DNA of 64,000 nucleotides from Amphritea atlantica (GCA_024397875.1 CP073344.1:3711001-3775000); one strand, 5' to 3'. Numbered from the stretch's first letter, positions 8,473 through 18,632 are shown. Translations and numbers: made by a program. The notes: generated by a model not told the origin, from the letters alone.

Positions 8473-9615
8473 TCAGGTCATATCCTCGAAAAATTTCTTC
8501 ACGCTGTCAAAGAAACCATGTTTCTTCGGCCCGTGATGTTTCTGCCGCTCATCCATCGCGGTTTCAAACTCGCGCAACAGCTCTTTCTGCTTACCGCTCA
8601 GGTTCACCGGCGTCTCAACAATCACCCGCACCAGCAAATCACCAACGGCGCCACCACGTACAGGTTTAATCCCTTTGCCCCGCAGACGGAACAACTTGCC
8701 GGTCTGGGTTTCAGCAGGAATTTTCAATTTAACGCGGGATTCCAGTGTAGGAACTTCAAGCTCACCGCCCAGCGCCGCATCAATAAAGCTGATCGGAACC
8801 TCACAGTAGAGATGTTTACCATCCCGCTCAAAGATCGCATGATCACGGACATTAACCTGAACAAACAGATCGCCGGATGGACCACCGTGGCTACCCGCCT
8901 CACCCTCGCCTGACAGGCGGATGCGGTCACCAGTATCAACACCCGCCGGGATCTTGACTGACAATTTCTTAGTTTGCTGCTTACGGCCCTGACCATGACA
9001 GCTGGTACACGGGTCCGATACAACCTGGCCCTCACCATGACAGGATGGACAGGTTTGCTGTACAGAGAAGAATCCCTGCTGCATCCGCACCTGACCAATA
9101 CCACCACAGGTGCCACAGGTTTTAGCACTGGTACCCGGTTTAGCACCACTGCCATCACACACTTCACACGGCACCAGTGTCGGAACGGTAATGGTTTTTT
9201 CGCACCCCTTTACCGCCTCTTCCAGGCTGAGATCCATGGTATAACGCAGATCGGCACCACGCTGAACATGACTGCGACGACCGCCACCGTGTCCCTGCTG
9301 GCCGAAAATATCGCCAAACACATCACCAAAGATATCGCCAAAGCCGCCAGCGCCGCCACCAAAGCCGCCCTGACCGCCCATACCATTCGGATCGACACCG
9401 GCATGACCATACTGATCATAAGCGGCTTTCTTCTGCTTATCCGACAGGACTTCGTATGCTTCATTCACCTCTTTAAAGGCATCATCCATCGAGTTATCGT
9501 CAGGATTACGGTCCGGATGGTATTTCATCGCCATCCGACGAAACGCCTTTTTAATATCCCGGTCAGAAGCGTCCTTAGCAACGCCTAACACATCGTAAAA
9601 ATCTTTCTTCGACAT
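8473..9615 (-). CDS. dnaJ: Chaperone DnaJ (Hsp40)
   Basis: The 380-residue co-chaperone stimulates the ATPase of DnaK and delivers clients. The order is standard: J domain (1-70) with HPD at 33-35; glycine/phenylalanine-rich linker (about 75-110); four CxxCxGxG zinc motifs ([32 protein letters not shown]); and the C-terminal client-binding beta domains. The ribosome site is weak. It is 111 bases downstream of dnaK, beyond an intercistronic hairpin, and belongs to the grpE-dnaK-dnaJ heat-shock operon. Confidence 0.98.
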   Translation of the reverse strand: MSKKDFYDVLGVAKDASDRDIKKAFRRMAMKYHPDRNPDDNSMDDAFKEVNEAYEVLSDKQKKAAYDQYGHAGVDPNGMGGQGGFGGGAGGFGDIFGDVFGDIFGQQGHGGGRRSHVQRGADLRYTMDLSLEEAVKGCEKTITVPTLVPCEVCDGSGAKPGTSAKTCGTCGGIGQVRMQQGFFSVQQTCPSCHGEGQVVSDPCTSCHGQGRKQQTKKLSVKIPAGVDTGDRIRLSGEGEAGSHGGPSGDLFVQVNVRDHAIFERDGKHLYCEVPISFIDAALGGELEVPTLESRVKLKIPAETQTGKLFRLRGKGIKPVRGGAVGDLLVRVIVETPVNLSGKQKELLREFETAMDERQKHHGPKKHGFFDSVKKFFEDMT

Positions 9616-9666
9616 AATCTGTTTCGCAATCCGGTTAACAACTACTTTAAATCAGCTGAGAATAAA

Positions 9667-9698
9667 AACAGGACAACGCGGGACCGGCCCGCGCTGTC
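9667..9698 (-). terminator. Intercistronic hairpin between dnaK and dnaJ
   Basis: On the minus strand GACAGCGCGGG and CCCGCGTTGTC form an 11-bp stem with one mismatch and a 5-base loop, followed by CCTGTTTTTATT. It probably acts as a partial terminator or mRNA stabiliser that lowers dnaJ output relative to dnaK. Confidence 0.65.
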
Positions 9699-9726
9699 AT
9701 TTCAAGCATGATTCACTTAAAGAAAC

Positions 9727-11649
9727 TTACTTTTTCTCGTCATCTTTAACTTCTTCAAACTCAGCGTCGACAGCATCGTCAGCTGGTTCAGCCTGGGCCT
9801 GTTCGCCCTCCTGACCTTCCGCCTGCTGAGCCGCTTCGGCATACATCTTCTGAGCCAGAGCAGAGACCGCTTCGGTCAGCGCTGCTGTCTTAGTTTCGAT
9901 AGCCTCTTTGTCGTCGCCTTTCAGCACGCCTTCCAGCTCTTCGATAGCACCGTTGATCGCAGTTTTTTCCTCTTCAGTTGCCTTATCACCGGCATCCTCA
10001 AGGGTCTTCTTAGCGGAGTGAATCATCGCGTCGCCCTGGTTACGGGCCTGACTCATCTCTTCGAACTTCTTATCCGCTTCAGCGTTTGCTTCTGCGTCCT
10101 GAATCATCTGTTCGACTTCTTCATCACTCAGACCAGAACAGGCCTTGATGATAATAGACTGCTCTTTACCGGTGGCTTTATCCTTCGCCGATACGTTCAG
10201 GATACCGTTGGCATCGATATCGAATGTTACTTCGATCTGAGGCATACCCCGTGGCGCTGGCGGAATATCGGCCAGATCAAAACGACCCAGCGACTTATTC
10301 CCGGTGGCTTGCTTACGCTCACCCTGAACCACGTGAATGGTTACCGCGGTCTGATTGTCGTCGGCAGTAGAGAACACCTGAGACTTCTTAGTCGGGATAG
10401 TGGTGTTCTTCTCGATAACCGGAGTCGCAACACCACCCATAGTCTCGATACCCAGGCTCAGCGGGGTAACGTCCAGCAGCAATACGTCCTTCACATCACC
10501 CGACAGAACCGCTGCCTGAATAGATGCACCGATCGCAACCGCTTCATCAGGGTTAACATCTTTACGCGCTTCTTTACCAAAGAACTCAGTCACTTTTCGC
10601 TGCACCAGAGGCATACGAGTCTGACCACCCACCAGAATCACTTCATCGATATCAGAAGCCGACAAGTCAGCATCTTTCAGTGCGATACGGCAAGGTTCCA
10701 TAGAACGGTCAACCAGTGCTTCAACCAGTGATTCCATCTTGGCACGGCTGATCTTCACATTCAGGTGCTTAGGACCAGTAGCATCGGCAGTAATGTACGG
10801 CAGGTTAACGTCGGTAGACTGAGCAGAAGAGAGCTCAACTTTAGCTTTCTCAGCACCCTCTTTCAGACGCTGTAGCGCCAGTGGGTCACTGTGCAGATCG
10901 ATACCGGACTCTTTCTTGAACTCAGCGGCCAGATACTCAATAACACGGGAGTCAAAGTCCTCACCACCCAGGAAGGTATCACCGTTAGTCGCCAGTACTT
11001 CAAACTGGTGCTCACCATCAACCTCTGCGATTTCGATAATAGAGATATCGAAGGTACCGCCACCCAGGTCGTAGACAGCAATAGTCTTATCACCCTTAGA
11101 CTTGTCCATACCATAAGCCAGAGCTGCAGCGGTTGGCTCGTTGATGATCCGCTTAACGTTCAGGCCCGCAATTTTACCGGCATCTTTAGTTGCCTGACGC
11201 TGGGAATCGTTGAAGTAAGCAGGCACAGTAATAACGGCGTCGGTAACCGTTTCACCCAGATAGTCTTCTGCAGTCTTCTTCATCTTCTTGAGGATTTCTG
11301 CAGATACCTGAGGCGCGGCCATCTTCTTATCGTTTACCTGAACCCAGGCATCGCCGTTGTCAGCTTCGATAATTTTATATGGCACCATTTTGATATCTTT
11401 CTGAACCACATCGTCTTTAAAACGACGACCGATCAGACGCTTGATTGCAAACAGAGTATTATTCGGATTGGTTACTGCCTGGCGCTTAGCCGGCTGACCA
11501 ACCAGAATCTCACCATCTTCTGCATAAGCGATGATGGAAGGGGTGGTACGATCACCTTCAGCGTTTTCAATAACCCGTGGCTTATCGCCATCCAGAATAG
11601 CGACACATGAGTTTGTTGTGCCCAGGTCAATACCAATAATTCTACCCAT
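9727..11649 (-). CDS. dnaK: Chaperone DnaK (Hsp70)
   Basis: A 640-residue Hsp70. The ATPase domain (1-385) shows GIDLGTTNS at the start, the [20 protein letters not shown] block and [10 protein letters not shown]. The conserved linker [15 protein letters not shown] leads into the substrate-binding domain. The lid ends in an acidic tail finishing DEKK. The ATG at 11649 has GGAG 8 bases upstream; a GTG three codons earlier is not needed. It lies 98 bases downstream of grpE in the heat-shock operon. Confidence 0.98.
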   Translation of the reverse strand: MGRIIGIDLGTTNSCVAILDGDKPRVIENAEGDRTTPSIIAYAEDGEILVGQPAKRQAVTNPNNTLFAIKRLIGRRFKDDVVQKDIKMVPYKIIEADNGDAWVQVNDKKMAAPQVSAEILKKMKKTAEDYLGETVTDAVITVPAYFNDSQRQATKDAGKIAGLNVKRIINEPTAAALAYGMDKSKGDKTIAVYDLGGGTFDISIIEIAEVDGEHQFEVLATNGDTFLGGEDFDSRVIEYLAAEFKKESGIDLHSDPLALQRLKEGAEKAKVELSSAQSTDVNLPYITADATGPKHLNVKISRAKMESLVEALVDRSMEPCRIALKDADLSASDIDEVILVGGQTRMPLVQRKVTEFFGKEARKDVNPDEAVAIGASIQAAVLSGDVKDVLLLDVTPLSLGIETMGGVATPVIEKNTTIPTKKSQVFSTADDNQTAVTIHVVQGERKQATGNKSLGRFDLADIPPAPRGMPQIEVTFDIDANGILNVSAKDKATGKEQSIIIKACSGLSDEEVEQMIQDAEANAEADKKFEEMSQARNQGDAMIHSAKKTLEDAGDKATEEEKTAINGAIEELEGVLKGDDKEAIETKTAALTEAVSALAQKMYAEAAQQAEGQEGEQAQAEPADDAVDAEFEEVKDDEKK

Positions 11650-11747
11650 TTTAATCACTCCAGTAATTCTGTGCCCGTTCAGACGGGCAAAATTCTTTTG
11701 AACTTGCTAGCTATATTGGTGCGGATTTATCAGTTTCAAGTCCTGAT

Positions 11748-12335
11748 TTATTCCGCGCCTTTAGAAACTATCACCATCGCCGGACGAATCAGACGCCCAT
11801 TGAGGCTGTAACCCTTCTGCATCACTGCCATAACATGGTTAGCAGCAACATCCGGGTTAGGTACCATCGACATCGCCTGATGCTGTTCGGGACTGAACGG
11901 CTCACCGACAGGATTATGCTGTTCAACCTGAAACTTACCCAGGCCTGTCACGAACATTTTCAGGGTCATCTCAACCCCTTCACGCAGTGCCACAACCGCC
12001 TCTTCATCGCTACTGGAAGCCTCAATAGCCCGTTCCAGGCTATCCACTACCGGAAGCAGCTCATTGACGAACTTCTCCAGCGCAAACTTATGCGCTTTCT
12101 CGACGTCTTTTTCTGCACGGCGACGGACGTTTTGCATCTCGGCCTTCGTCCGCAGCTCCTGATCTTTCAAAGCAGCGATCTGATCCTGAACCTGAGCCAG
12201 CTCCAGTTGTATAGCGTCAACGTCAACCTCGGGGACCGGCTCAACGGATTCCTCAGCGGTCTCAACCTGCTCAATCTCTGTGGACACGGTTTCCGGCTGC
12301 AGCTCTTCAACCTGAGACTTATCTTCGCCTGCCAT
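11748..12335 (-). CDS. grpE: Nucleotide exchange factor GrpE
   Basis: This 195-residue protein releases ADP from DnaK. It has an acidic N-terminal region, a long coiled coil (about 40-110, including [24 protein letters not shown]) and the C-terminal beta wing with the signature near [22 protein letters not shown]. The ATG at 12335 has GGAG 6 bases upstream and lies downstream of the heat-shock promoter. Longer in-frame extensions up to 12407 would start inside that promoter and are rejected. First gene of the grpE-dnaK-dnaJ operon. Confidence 0.97.
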   Translation of the reverse strand: MAGEDKSQVEELQPETVSTEIEQVETAEESVEPVPEVDVDAIQLELAQVQDQIAALKDQELRTKAEMQNVRRRAEKDVEKAHKFALEKFVNELLPVVDSLERAIEASSSDEEAVVALREGVEMTLKMFVTGLGKFQVEQHNPVGEPFSPEQHQAMSMVPNPDVAANHVMAVMQKGYSLNGRLIRPAMVIVSKGAE

Positions 12336-12380
12336 CACTTTCTCCAACCATCTGATATGTGAAATTTCTGTTGAGCTTTT

Positions 12381-12408
12381 ATATGGGGTTATGACATCAG
12401 TATTCAAG
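12381..12408 (-). promoter_or_regulatory. Sigma-32 heat-shock promoter of grpE-dnaK-dnaJ
   Basis: Minus-strand CTTGAA (12408-12403), a 14-base spacer, then CCCCATAT (12388-12381). This closely matches the RpoH consensus CTTGAAA / CCCCATNT. Predicted start near 12374 gives a leader of about 39 bases before grpE. Confidence 0.88.
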
Positions 12409-12451
12409 TGGGTATTTTTAGATTTTTTTAACCAGACTGAGTAGTTATTGA

Positions 12452-12480
12452 TTGCACTGGACTATTTATTAGCTTATACA
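12452..12480 (+). promoter_or_regulatory. Sigma-70 promoter of recN
   Basis: TTGCAC (12452-12457), a 17-base spacer, then TATACA (12475-12480). The LexA box follows 8 bases later, where repressor would cover the transcription start. Confidence 0.7.
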
Positions 12481-12487
12481 TAAAACA

Positions 12488-12503
12488 CTGTATAAAAACA
12501 CAG
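12488..12503 (+). promoter_or_regulatory. LexA (SOS) box of recN
   Basis: CTGTATAAAAACACAG fits the CTGT-N8-ACAG consensus perfectly. It lies between the -10 element and the recN ATG, the usual arrangement for a LexA-repressed gene. Confidence 0.88.
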
Positions 12504-12513
12504 ATATACAATT

Positions 12514-14190
12514 ATGCTCACTCAACTCAATATCCGTAATTACGCGATTGTCGAAGAACTGGACCTCGAGCTGGAGAACGGTATGACCGTTGTCAGCGGC
12601 GAAACCGGGGCCGGCAAATCGATTATGCTTGACGCTCTGGGTCTGACGCTTGGAGACCGGGCCGATATGGGCTCTGTTCGTAAAGGCGCTGAACGGGCAG
12701 AAATTATTGCCAGCTTCGACATTGCCAATATCCCAACAGCCAGAAAATGGCTGAAACTTCAGGATCTGGACGACGATGAGTGCATTCTGCGCCGGGTCAT
12801 CACCAGTGAAGGGCGCTCCAGAAGCTATATCAACGGCAGCCCCTGCCCGATCAACAAGGTCCGGGAACTGGGCGAATATCTGATCGAGATTCACGGTCAG
12901 CATGAGCATCAGCGTTTATTAAAAAAAGATCATCACCGCCACCTTCTTGACGCTTATTCCGGCAAAGGGGAACTGGCGAGCAAAACCCGTAAACTGTTTC
13001 GTCACTGGCAGAGCCTCAACAACCGTCTGCACCAGCTATCGGCCCAGAGCGAAGAACAAACCGCGCGACTGCAACTGCTGAGCTACCAGGCAGAGGAGCT
13101 GGAACAGCTGGGAGTCATTGAGGGAGAGTATGACAAACTGGTAGAGGAGCAGAGCACACTGGCCAATGCCGGCGAAATTCTGCAGTCCGGCCAGCAGATA
13201 CTGCAACTCACCAGCGAGAGCGAAGAGGTCAACTGTTTAAGCCTGCTAAACCAGTGCCAGCACCTGCTGAGCAACATAAAGGGCACCTCACCCTCGGTCA
13301 GCCAGACCATAGAGATGCTCAGCAGTGCCCAGATTCAGATCGAAGAAGCCTGCCAGGAGATGAGCCACTATATGGACCGGGTTGAGCTGAATCCGAAACG
13401 TCAGGCCGACGTCGAAGAACGGCTCAGCAGCATATTTGATATGGCACGAAAACACCGGATACCGGCCGAACAGCTGCCGCAATTCTATCTGGATATCCAG
13501 AACGAACTGGAGGGCCTGAGCATGTCGGATCAGGCACTTGAACAGCTACACGAAGAAACTGAGCACGCCCGTCAGGCATTTCTCGGCAGCGCAGAGACCC
13601 TGAGCAAGGCCCGTAAAAAAGCGTCACAGTCACTCAGAAATGAGGTCAACAAACAGCTTCATAGCCTGGGGATGACCGCAGCCGAGCTAAGCGTGTCCAT
13701 CACCCCCTATGACAAAGATCAGCTGAATGTCCATGGTCTGGAAGAGGTCGAGTTCCTGATTACCACCAACGCAGGTCAGCCGCCCCGTCCGCTGAACAAA
13801 GTCGCCTCAGGCGGAGAACTATCGAGGATATCGCTGGCCATTCAGGTGATTACCGCGCAGTCCTCCAGCACCCCTACCCTGATCTTCGACGAAGTCGATG
13901 TCGGTATCGGTGGCGCTATCGCCGAGGTGGTCGGACGACTGCTACGCCAGCTGGGTGAGAACAATCAGATTCTGGTGGTCACCCATCAGCCGCAGGTCGC
14001 CTCTCAGGGACACCAGCACCTGTTCGTCAGCAAGCAGACCGTGAAAGACAAAACCATCACCCGTATCGACCGGCTGAAAAAAAATCAGCGCGTCGGGGAA
14101 GTCGCCCGCATGCTGGGTGGCATCGATGTCACCGAAACCTCTCTGGATCATGCCCGGGAGATGCTTGGGCTGGATGTAATCAAAAGCTGA
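12514..14190 (+). CDS. recN: DNA repair protein RecN
   Basis: The 558-residue SMC-like ATPase acts in double-strand break repair. Walker A (GETGAGKS) is at about residue 29. Long coiled-coil arms fill about 155-370, and the C-terminal head has the ABC signature region KVASGGELSRISLAIQ and Walker B TLIFDEVDVGIGG. The start at 12514 gives the canonical MLTQLNIRNYAIVE. It has its own promoter and a perfect LexA box, so it is expected to be SOS-induced. It is divergent from the heat-shock operon. Confidence 0.97.
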   Translation: MLTQLNIRNYAIVEELDLELENGMTVVSGETGAGKSIMLDALGLTLGDRADMGSVRKGAERAEIIASFDIANIPTARKWLKLQDLDDDECILRRVITSEGRSRSYINGSPCPINKVRELGEYLIEIHGQHEHQRLLKKDHHRHLLDAYSGKGELASKTRKLFRHWQSLNNRLHQLSAQSEEQTARLQLLSYQAEELEQLGVIEGEYDKLVEEQSTLANAGEILQSGQQILQLTSESEEVNCLSLLNQCQHLLSNIKGTSPSVSQTIEMLSSAQIQIEEACQEMSHYMDRVELNPKRQADVEERLSSIFDMARKHRIPAEQLPQFYLDIQNELEGLSMSDQALEQLHEETEHARQAFLGSAETLSKARKKASQSLRNEVNKQLHSLGMTAAELSVSITPYDKDQLNVHGLEEVEFLITTNAGQPPRPLNKVASGGELSRISLAIQVITAQSSSTPTLIFDEVDVGIGGAIAEVVGRLLRQLGENNQILVVTHQPQVASQGHQHLFVSKQTVKDKTITRIDRLKKNQRVGEVARMLGGIDVTETSLDHAREMLGLDVIKS

Positions 14191-14243
14191 TGAGGCTGCC
14201 GCATATTCCGGAACAGCCTGTTTGAAAACACAGGCGTTAAACG

Positions 14244-14271
14244 AAAAAAAACCGGCATCGCCGGTTTTTTT
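14244..14271. terminator. Bidirectional terminator between recN and fur
   Basis: ACCGGC-ATC-GCCGGT flanked by an A-run on the left and a T-run on the right, so it can serve both convergent genes. Confidence 0.9.
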
Positions 14272-14297
14272 ATATTCAGACGTTCTGCCTGACACGC

Positions 14298-14723
14298 TTA
14301 TTTTTTACTGCAACCCTCGGCACACTCACCATACAAATACAGGGTCCGGTCGGTGATTTTAAACCCAAGCTCCCGGGCAATCTCATCCTGACGCTTCTTC
14401 AGGGCCGGATCACTGAACTCCCGCACTTTACCGCACTTAACGCAGACAATATGGTCGTGCTGCTCATCCTGAGTCAGCTCAAATACCGAATGCCCACCCT
14501 CAAAATGGTGCCGTGAAACCAGCCCAGCGGCTTCAAACTGAGTCAGGACACGATAAACCGTTGCCAGTCCAACATCTTCATTATGTTCAAGCAGAAGTTT
14601 GTAGATATCTTCTGCGCTGAAATGATCACCTTCGCCAGCTTTTTCAAGAATCTGATAAATTTTCACCCGCGGCAGGGTTACCTTCAGGCCTGCTTTACGT
14701 AATTCTTGATTTTCAAGTGCCAT
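14298..14723 (-). CDS. fur: Ferric uptake regulator Fur
   Basis: This 141-residue iron-sensing repressor has an N-terminal winged helix (about 1-80, with AEDIYKLLLEHNEDVGLATVYRVL) and a metal-binding dimer domain. The metal ligands are visible in HHFEGGHSVFEL, the histidine-rich HDHIVC, the CVKC pair and the C-terminal CAEGC. It should repress iron-uptake genes with Fe2+ as corepressor. It is divergent from bamE, as in many gammaproteobacteria; the 90-base gap holds both promoters. Confidence 0.97.
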   Translation of the reverse strand: MALENQELRKAGLKVTLPRVKIYQILEKAGEGDHFSAEDIYKLLLEHNEDVGLATVYRVLTQFEAAGLVSRHHFEGGHSVFELTQDEQHDHIVCVKCGKVREFSDPALKKRQDEIARELGFKITDRTLYLYGECAEGCSKK

Positions 14724-14813
14724 AATCTTTCTCTATGATGTTTATCTCAACGAATGTTAGACTTGCGATCTCAATTATCTGATTTTATACGCGAAAGTGG
14801 AAGTCATTTACTA

Positions 14814-15152
14814 ATGCAAAAAATTCTTATTAGCGTTATCGCCGCTATTTTACTGGCCGGATGTTCCGAATTCCCCGGCGTTTACAAAATCGACATTCCA
14901 CAGGGCAACGTGGTCACCCAGGAAATGGTTGATACTCTCCGTCCGGGAATGACACAGAATCAGGTGCGTTATGTTCTGGGCACACCGCTGGTGACTGACA
15001 GTTTCAACAACAACCGCTGGGACTACATCTACCGTAACCAGTCCGGTGAAACAGGCGTTATCACACAAAAACGACTCACTGTTCTGTTTGATGCCAACGG
15101 CAACCTGTCAGGCATTGCCGGTGACTACCGCCCCGGCGGCGCCCAGCAATAA
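14814..15152 (+). CDS. bamE: Outer-membrane assembly lipoprotein BamE (OmlA)
   Basis: A 112-residue lipoprotein. The signal peptide ends in the lipobox LLAGC at about residue 16, followed by the SmpA/OmlA domain with FPGVYKIDIPQGN, the LRPGMTQNQVRYVLGTPL repeat and the RWDYIYR segment. It is a component of the BAM complex that inserts outer-membrane barrels. The ATG at 14814 places the signal peptide at the N terminus; an upstream in-frame codon at 14754 would bury it. A terminator follows at 15182. Confidence 0.95.
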   Translation: MQKILISVIAAILLAGCSEFPGVYKIDIPQGNVVTQEMVDTLRPGMTQNQVRYVLGTPLVTDSFNNNRWDYIYRNQSGETGVITQKRLTVLFDANGNLSGIAGDYRPGGAQQ

Positions 15153-15181
15153 CAACCACCTCCAGACGTTTTTCTGCCAAG

Positions 15182-15203
15182 AACCGGATGCTATCCGGTT
15201 TTT
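15182..15203 (+). terminator. Terminator after bamE
   Basis: AACCGGAT-GCT-ATCCGGTT followed by TTT. Confidence 0.85.
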
Positions 15204-15292
15204 GCATTTCACATAAGCGCTGACCTGCAAGTCGCTTAAATCCCGAGCTCATTAATCCGGGGAACCTAAGTATAAGTACAGGCCCTGAACGA

Positions 15293-15601
15293 TCAGCTAC
15301 TGGCTTCCCGTTCCGCTTTAGCTTTAGCTTTAGCGGCCCGACGTGCACGAATCTCTTTAGGATCAGCAATCAGCGGACGGTAGATTTCAACCCGCTGACC
15401 CGCCTTAAGAATATAACTTTTGGGGTCGGCTATGGCTTTAGCAAAAATCCCCATAGGGTCGTTTTCAATATCGATCTGCGGGAAAATCTCCGCAATGCGC
15501 GACTGAACCACAGCCTCATACGCAGAACTACCCTCAGCTACCTGCAGCGCGATAATCTTCTGTTCATTCGGAAGGGCATAGGCCACTTCAACTTTAATCA
15601 T
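15293..15601 (-). CDS. ratB: RnfH family protein (RatB)
   Basis: This 102-residue ubiquitin-like-fold protein of the UPF0125/RnfH family starts MIKVEVAYALPNEQKIIALQV and contains VEIYRPLIADPKEIRARRAAKA. It follows ratA with 26 bases between them, the standard ratA-ratB pair. The function is uncertain; no toxin role is evident from the sequence. The Lys/Ala-rich tail is typical. Confidence 0.88.
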   Translation of the reverse strand: MIKVEVAYALPNEQKIIALQVAEGSSAYEAVVQSRIAEIFPQIDIENDPMGIFAKAIADPKSYILKAGQRVEIYRPLIADPKEIRARRAAKAKAKAEREASS

Positions 15602-15627
15602 GTCCGCTACCTTTAAACCTTAAGCTG

Positions 15628-16059
15628 TTAGCCATACACCTGATCGGCGCGATTAACAAAAGCGTCCACCATAGTTGCCGCCATCTGATTAAACACCTTA
15701 CTCATCGCCAGACTAGTCAGTTTTCCCGAAAAATCAAACTGCATACTCAGACTCACTTTACAGGCTTCATCGCTCAGAGGCTTAAACGTCCAGAGCCCTG
15801 AAAGACTGGAAAACGGCCCCTCGACCAGCTCTATCCTGATCATTTCCGGACGCTTCAGTTCATTGCGGGTGGTAAAGCTATACTTAAGCCCTGCCTTAGC
15901 AACCTTCAGACTGGCCTGCATCGTCTCGTCAGTGGACTCTATCAGAGTAGTCCCGGAGCACCAGGGCAGAAACTGAGGGTAACTCTCCACATCATTTACC
16001 AGATCATACATCTGCTCTGCCGTGTGGAGCACCAGCGCGCTCCGGTCTACCTGTGTCAT
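15628..16059 (-). CDS. ratA: START-domain protein RatA (Coq10-like)
   Basis: The 143-residue protein has a single START/polyketide-cyclase-type domain. The signature is VNDVESYPQFLPWCSGTTL near residues 21-39, and the C-terminal helix ends in MVDAFVNRADQVYG. E. coli RatA was described as blocking 70S ribosome assembly; relatives act as Coq10-type quinone chaperones. It sits 4 bases after the NSS transporter stop, so the three genes (transporter-ratA-ratB) are probably one operon. In many genomes ratA is instead divergent from smpB alone. Confidence 0.88.
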   Translation of the reverse strand: MTQVDRSALVLHTAEQMYDLVNDVESYPQFLPWCSGTTLIESTDETMQASLKVAKAGLKYSFTTRNELKRPEMIRIELVEGPFSSLSGLWTFKPLSDEACKVSLSMQFDFSGKLTSLAMSKVFNQMAATMVDAFVNRADQVYG

Positions 16060-16063
16060 ACCA

Positions 16064-17428
16064 TCAGCCCAGTTTTTCGATCAGGTTGAAAATAAAGATC
16101 GCTGCAACCGCGATCGGCGCAATATAGCGAATCATAACCGACCAGGCCAGATAGTATAACGGATTTGTAACCGCCAGCTCATCTCCGGTAATCCGCTTAT
16201 TCAGAACCCAGCCAGCGAAGACCGCGACAAACAGCCCTCCCAAAGGCAGGAAAACATTGGCTGTAATGAAATCAAGAAAATCAAAGATATTCATCCCAAA
16301 CAGGGAGATATTGCTGCCAAAGTTAAACGAACTCAGGGCCGCGATCCCCAATAGCCACACCAACAGCCCCAGCATAGTACAGACAGGCCCCCGCTTCAGA
16401 CCAAACCGTTCCACCATCCAGGCCACACCCGGCTCCATCAGCGAGATAGCAGAGGTCCAGGCGGCCAGCCCAACCAGCACAAAGAACAGAAAACCAAACA
16501 CCTGGCCGCCCGGCATATGACCAAACGCCACCGGCAGAGTGATAAACATCAGACCGGGCCCGGCACCGGGATCCAGAGAGTTAGCAAACACAATCGGGAA
16601 AATCGCCATACCGGCCACCAGCGCGACAACGGTATCCAGAGCAGCTATCGTCAGCACGGTACCGCCGATAGAGGCATTCTTCGGCATATAAGAGCCATAC
16701 GCCATAATCGATCCCATTCCCAGCGACAGCGTAAAGAACGAGTGCCCCAACGCCACCAGCACCGCATCCCATGACAGTTCAGAAGGATCAAAATGGAACA
16801 GAAACTCCAGGCCTTCGCCAAACGAGCCAGAGCTCATCGAATACCCCAGCAACAACAGCAGCAACACAAACAGTGCTGGCATCATAATTTTAGTGGCGCG
16901 TTCAAGGCCCTTATTAACACCGCCCATCAGGACCGCCATCACCAGCACCACAAACACCGAATGCCAGATTAGCAACGCTTGCGGATCGGCCAATAAATTG
17001 CTGAAAACCTTACCCGCCTGCTCACTGCCAATATCGAGAAACTCACCATTGCCCATCGCCGCAACATAGGCCAGCACCCATCCGGCAACCACCGAATAAA
17101 ACGAAAAGATCAGAAAACCCGCTAACGCACCAACCCAGCCGACCATTGACCAGCCCGGCGGGTGACCGGCCTCCATAGCCACTTCACGCATCGAGTTAAT
17201 CGGGCTCTGACGACCCCGACGCCCCACCAGCACCTCTGCCATCATAATTGGCACACCCACCGCCAGAATAAACAGCAGATACACCAGAACAAATGCACCA
17301 CCGCCATTCTCGCCAGCGATATAGGGAAACTTCCAGATATTACCCAGGCCAACGGCTGAGCCTGTCGCTGCCATAATAAAGACCCAGCGACTGGCCCATG
17401 ATCCATGGATATTTTGGCGATCTTTCAT
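16064..17428 (-). CDS. Sodium-dependent transporter, NSS/SNF family
   Basis: A 454-residue inner-membrane protein with about eleven to twelve hydrophobic segments. The N-terminal signature WVFIMAATGSAVGLGNIWKFP is the sodium-binding helix of the neurotransmitter:sodium symporter family. Bacterial members import amino acids or related compounds with Na+. Substrate cannot be told from the sequence. It is divergent from smpB across 205 bases and overlaps closely with ratA downstream. A reliance on sodium fits a marine host. Confidence 0.92.
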   Translation of the reverse strand: MKDRQNIHGSWASRWVFIMAATGSAVGLGNIWKFPYIAGENGGGAFVLVYLLFILAVGVPIMMAEVLVGRRGRQSPINSMREVAMEAGHPPGWSMVGWVGALAGFLIFSFYSVVAGWVLAYVAAMGNGEFLDIGSEQAGKVFSNLLADPQALLIWHSVFVVLVMAVLMGGVNKGLERATKIMMPALFVLLLLLLGYSMSSGSFGEGLEFLFHFDPSELSWDAVLVALGHSFFTLSLGMGSIMAYGSYMPKNASIGGTVLTIAALDTVVALVAGMAIFPIVFANSLDPGAGPGLMFITLPVAFGHMPGGQVFGFLFFVLVGLAAWTSAISLMEPGVAWMVERFGLKRGPVCTMLGLLVWLLGIAALSSFNFGSNISLFGMNIFDFLDFITANVFLPLGGLFVAVFAGWVLNKRITGDELAVTNPLYYLAWSVMIRYIAPIAVAAIFIFNLIEKLG

Positions 17429-17633
17429 GTAAATCTCTTAAAGTAGACTGATATTTCAAATAATAAAACAGCCCGGCATTGTCCATATTTTGGGCATTCA
17501 ATTCAATGACACCGGCCATACAGCAGGCAAAAAACCGACTATTCGCCTGAAAAACCCGAATCACTACTTCCCAGCTCTGGAAGTGATTCAATTTTCTTTC
17601 ATTGCACTGAAGGCCTCTATATAATCCCGCACC

Positions 17634-18107
17634 ATGGCAAAGAAGAAAGCAAAACCCAGTGGCAATACCATCTGCCAGAACAAGAAAGCCCGACACGAGT
17701 ATTCGATTGATGCTAAGTTCGAGGCCGGACTGTCTCTGACCGGATGGGAAGTAAAAAGCCTCCGCGAAGGTCGCGGCCAGCTTGTAGACTCCTATGTAGT
17801 TCTGCATAACGGCGAAGCGTGGCTTGTTGGCGCCCATTTTACACCACTGAAAACCGCATCCACCCACGTTGTTGCTGAACCTACCCGGCAGCGTAAGTTG
17901 CTGCTGCACCGGCGCGAAATCGATCGCCTTATCGGTGCCGTACAGGCCAAAGGTTTCACCTGTGTCGCCCTCTCCCTTTATTGGAAGAACGACCGGGTCA
18001 AATGCGAAATCGCCCTGGCCAAAGGTAAGAAGCAGCATGACAAGCGGGACTCTGAAAAAGAGCGCGACTGGAACCGTCAGAAACAACGCGTACTGGCGGC
18101 AAAGTAG
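17634..18107 (+). CDS. smpB: SsrA-binding protein SmpB
   Basis: A 157-residue basic protein that delivers tmRNA to stalled ribosomes. The OB-fold core starts [32 protein letters not shown] and the C-terminal tail is lysine/arginine rich ([21 protein letters not shown]), which folds in the mRNA channel. It lies 124 bases before ssrA, its RNA partner. Confidence 0.97.
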   Translation: MAKKKAKPSGNTICQNKKARHEYSIDAKFEAGLSLTGWEVKSLREGRGQLVDSYVVLHNGEAWLVGAHFTPLKTASTHVVAEPTRQRKLLLHRREIDRLIGAVQAKGFTCVALSLYWKNDRVKCEIALAKGKKQHDKRDSEKERDWNRQKQRVLAAK

Positions 18108-18149
18108 AACGGTTGTTAAGATAAAGCTATATTCTTGCTGTAAACCGGC

Positions 18150-18155
18150 TATAAT
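18150..18155 (+). promoter_or_regulatory. Probable -10 element of ssrA
   Basis: A perfect TATAAT lies about 76 bases before the mature tmRNA 5' end. No convincing -35 hexamer is seen at 16-18 bases, so the promoter call rests on the -10 box and its position. Confidence 0.5.
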
Positions 18156-18231
18156 GCCGGCCCGTCTTACATAACAACCTGAGCATTGCTTTAACAGAAC
18201 TATCAGGGCATTGTGTGGTCGGAAAGACTAT

Positions 18232-18590
18232 GGGGGTGACTTGGCTTCGACGCCGATTGCGAACCCTTTGGTGCATGTCGTGAGTGTAGTGAATCACGTA
18301 AATCAATTACTACACAGTTATAGTTGCAAACGACGATAACTACGCTCTAGCAGCTTAAGTCTGCTTGCGCTGCTCCTATAGGTGTCTATAACTAAAGGAT
18401 TTTGCAGTGTCATTCGAGATAGAATCGCCCGGAAGCTTTGTCTCAAGACGAAGGGTTAAAACTAAAGAGGCTCGCCCTAAACGCCCTGACCTTCGGGCCG
18501 TGCTGGGTTAACTGAATAGAAGTGTCTAAACATGTAGATCTAGAGGCAGAGGATTGGCGGACGCGGGTTCGAAACCCGCCACCTCCACCA
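18232..18590 (+). ncRNA. ssrA: Transfer-messenger RNA (tmRNA)
   Basis: The 5' end GGGGGTGACTTGGCTTCGAC and 3' end with GGGTTCGAAACCC T-loop and CACCTCCACCA match tmRNA. The acceptor stem pairs GGGGGTG with CACCTCC (one G-U), followed by a discriminator A and an encoded CCA. The tag reading frame (18326-18358, GCA to TAA) encodes ANDDNYALAA, with the first alanine supplied by the charged tmRNA. Pseudoknot-forming segments surround it. The encoded 3' end is the likely attachment site for the integrase gene that begins 96 bases later. Confidence 0.98.
18326..18358 (+). other. tmRNA proteolysis-tag reading frame
   Basis: Ten codons, GCA to GCT, then TAA. The tag is ANDDNYALAA, ending in the ALAA degron read by ClpXP. 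The same tag occurs in pseudomonad-like gammaproteobacteria. Confidence 0.95.
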
Positions 18591-18632
18591 ATTACATGTA
18601 AGCCATTGTTTTTAATGAAATAATGACTTACT

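Noticed and set aside
12336..12407. Extended GrpE start at 12407.
   Set aside because: It would lie inside the sigma-32 promoter; the ATG at 12335 has GGAG and the family start.
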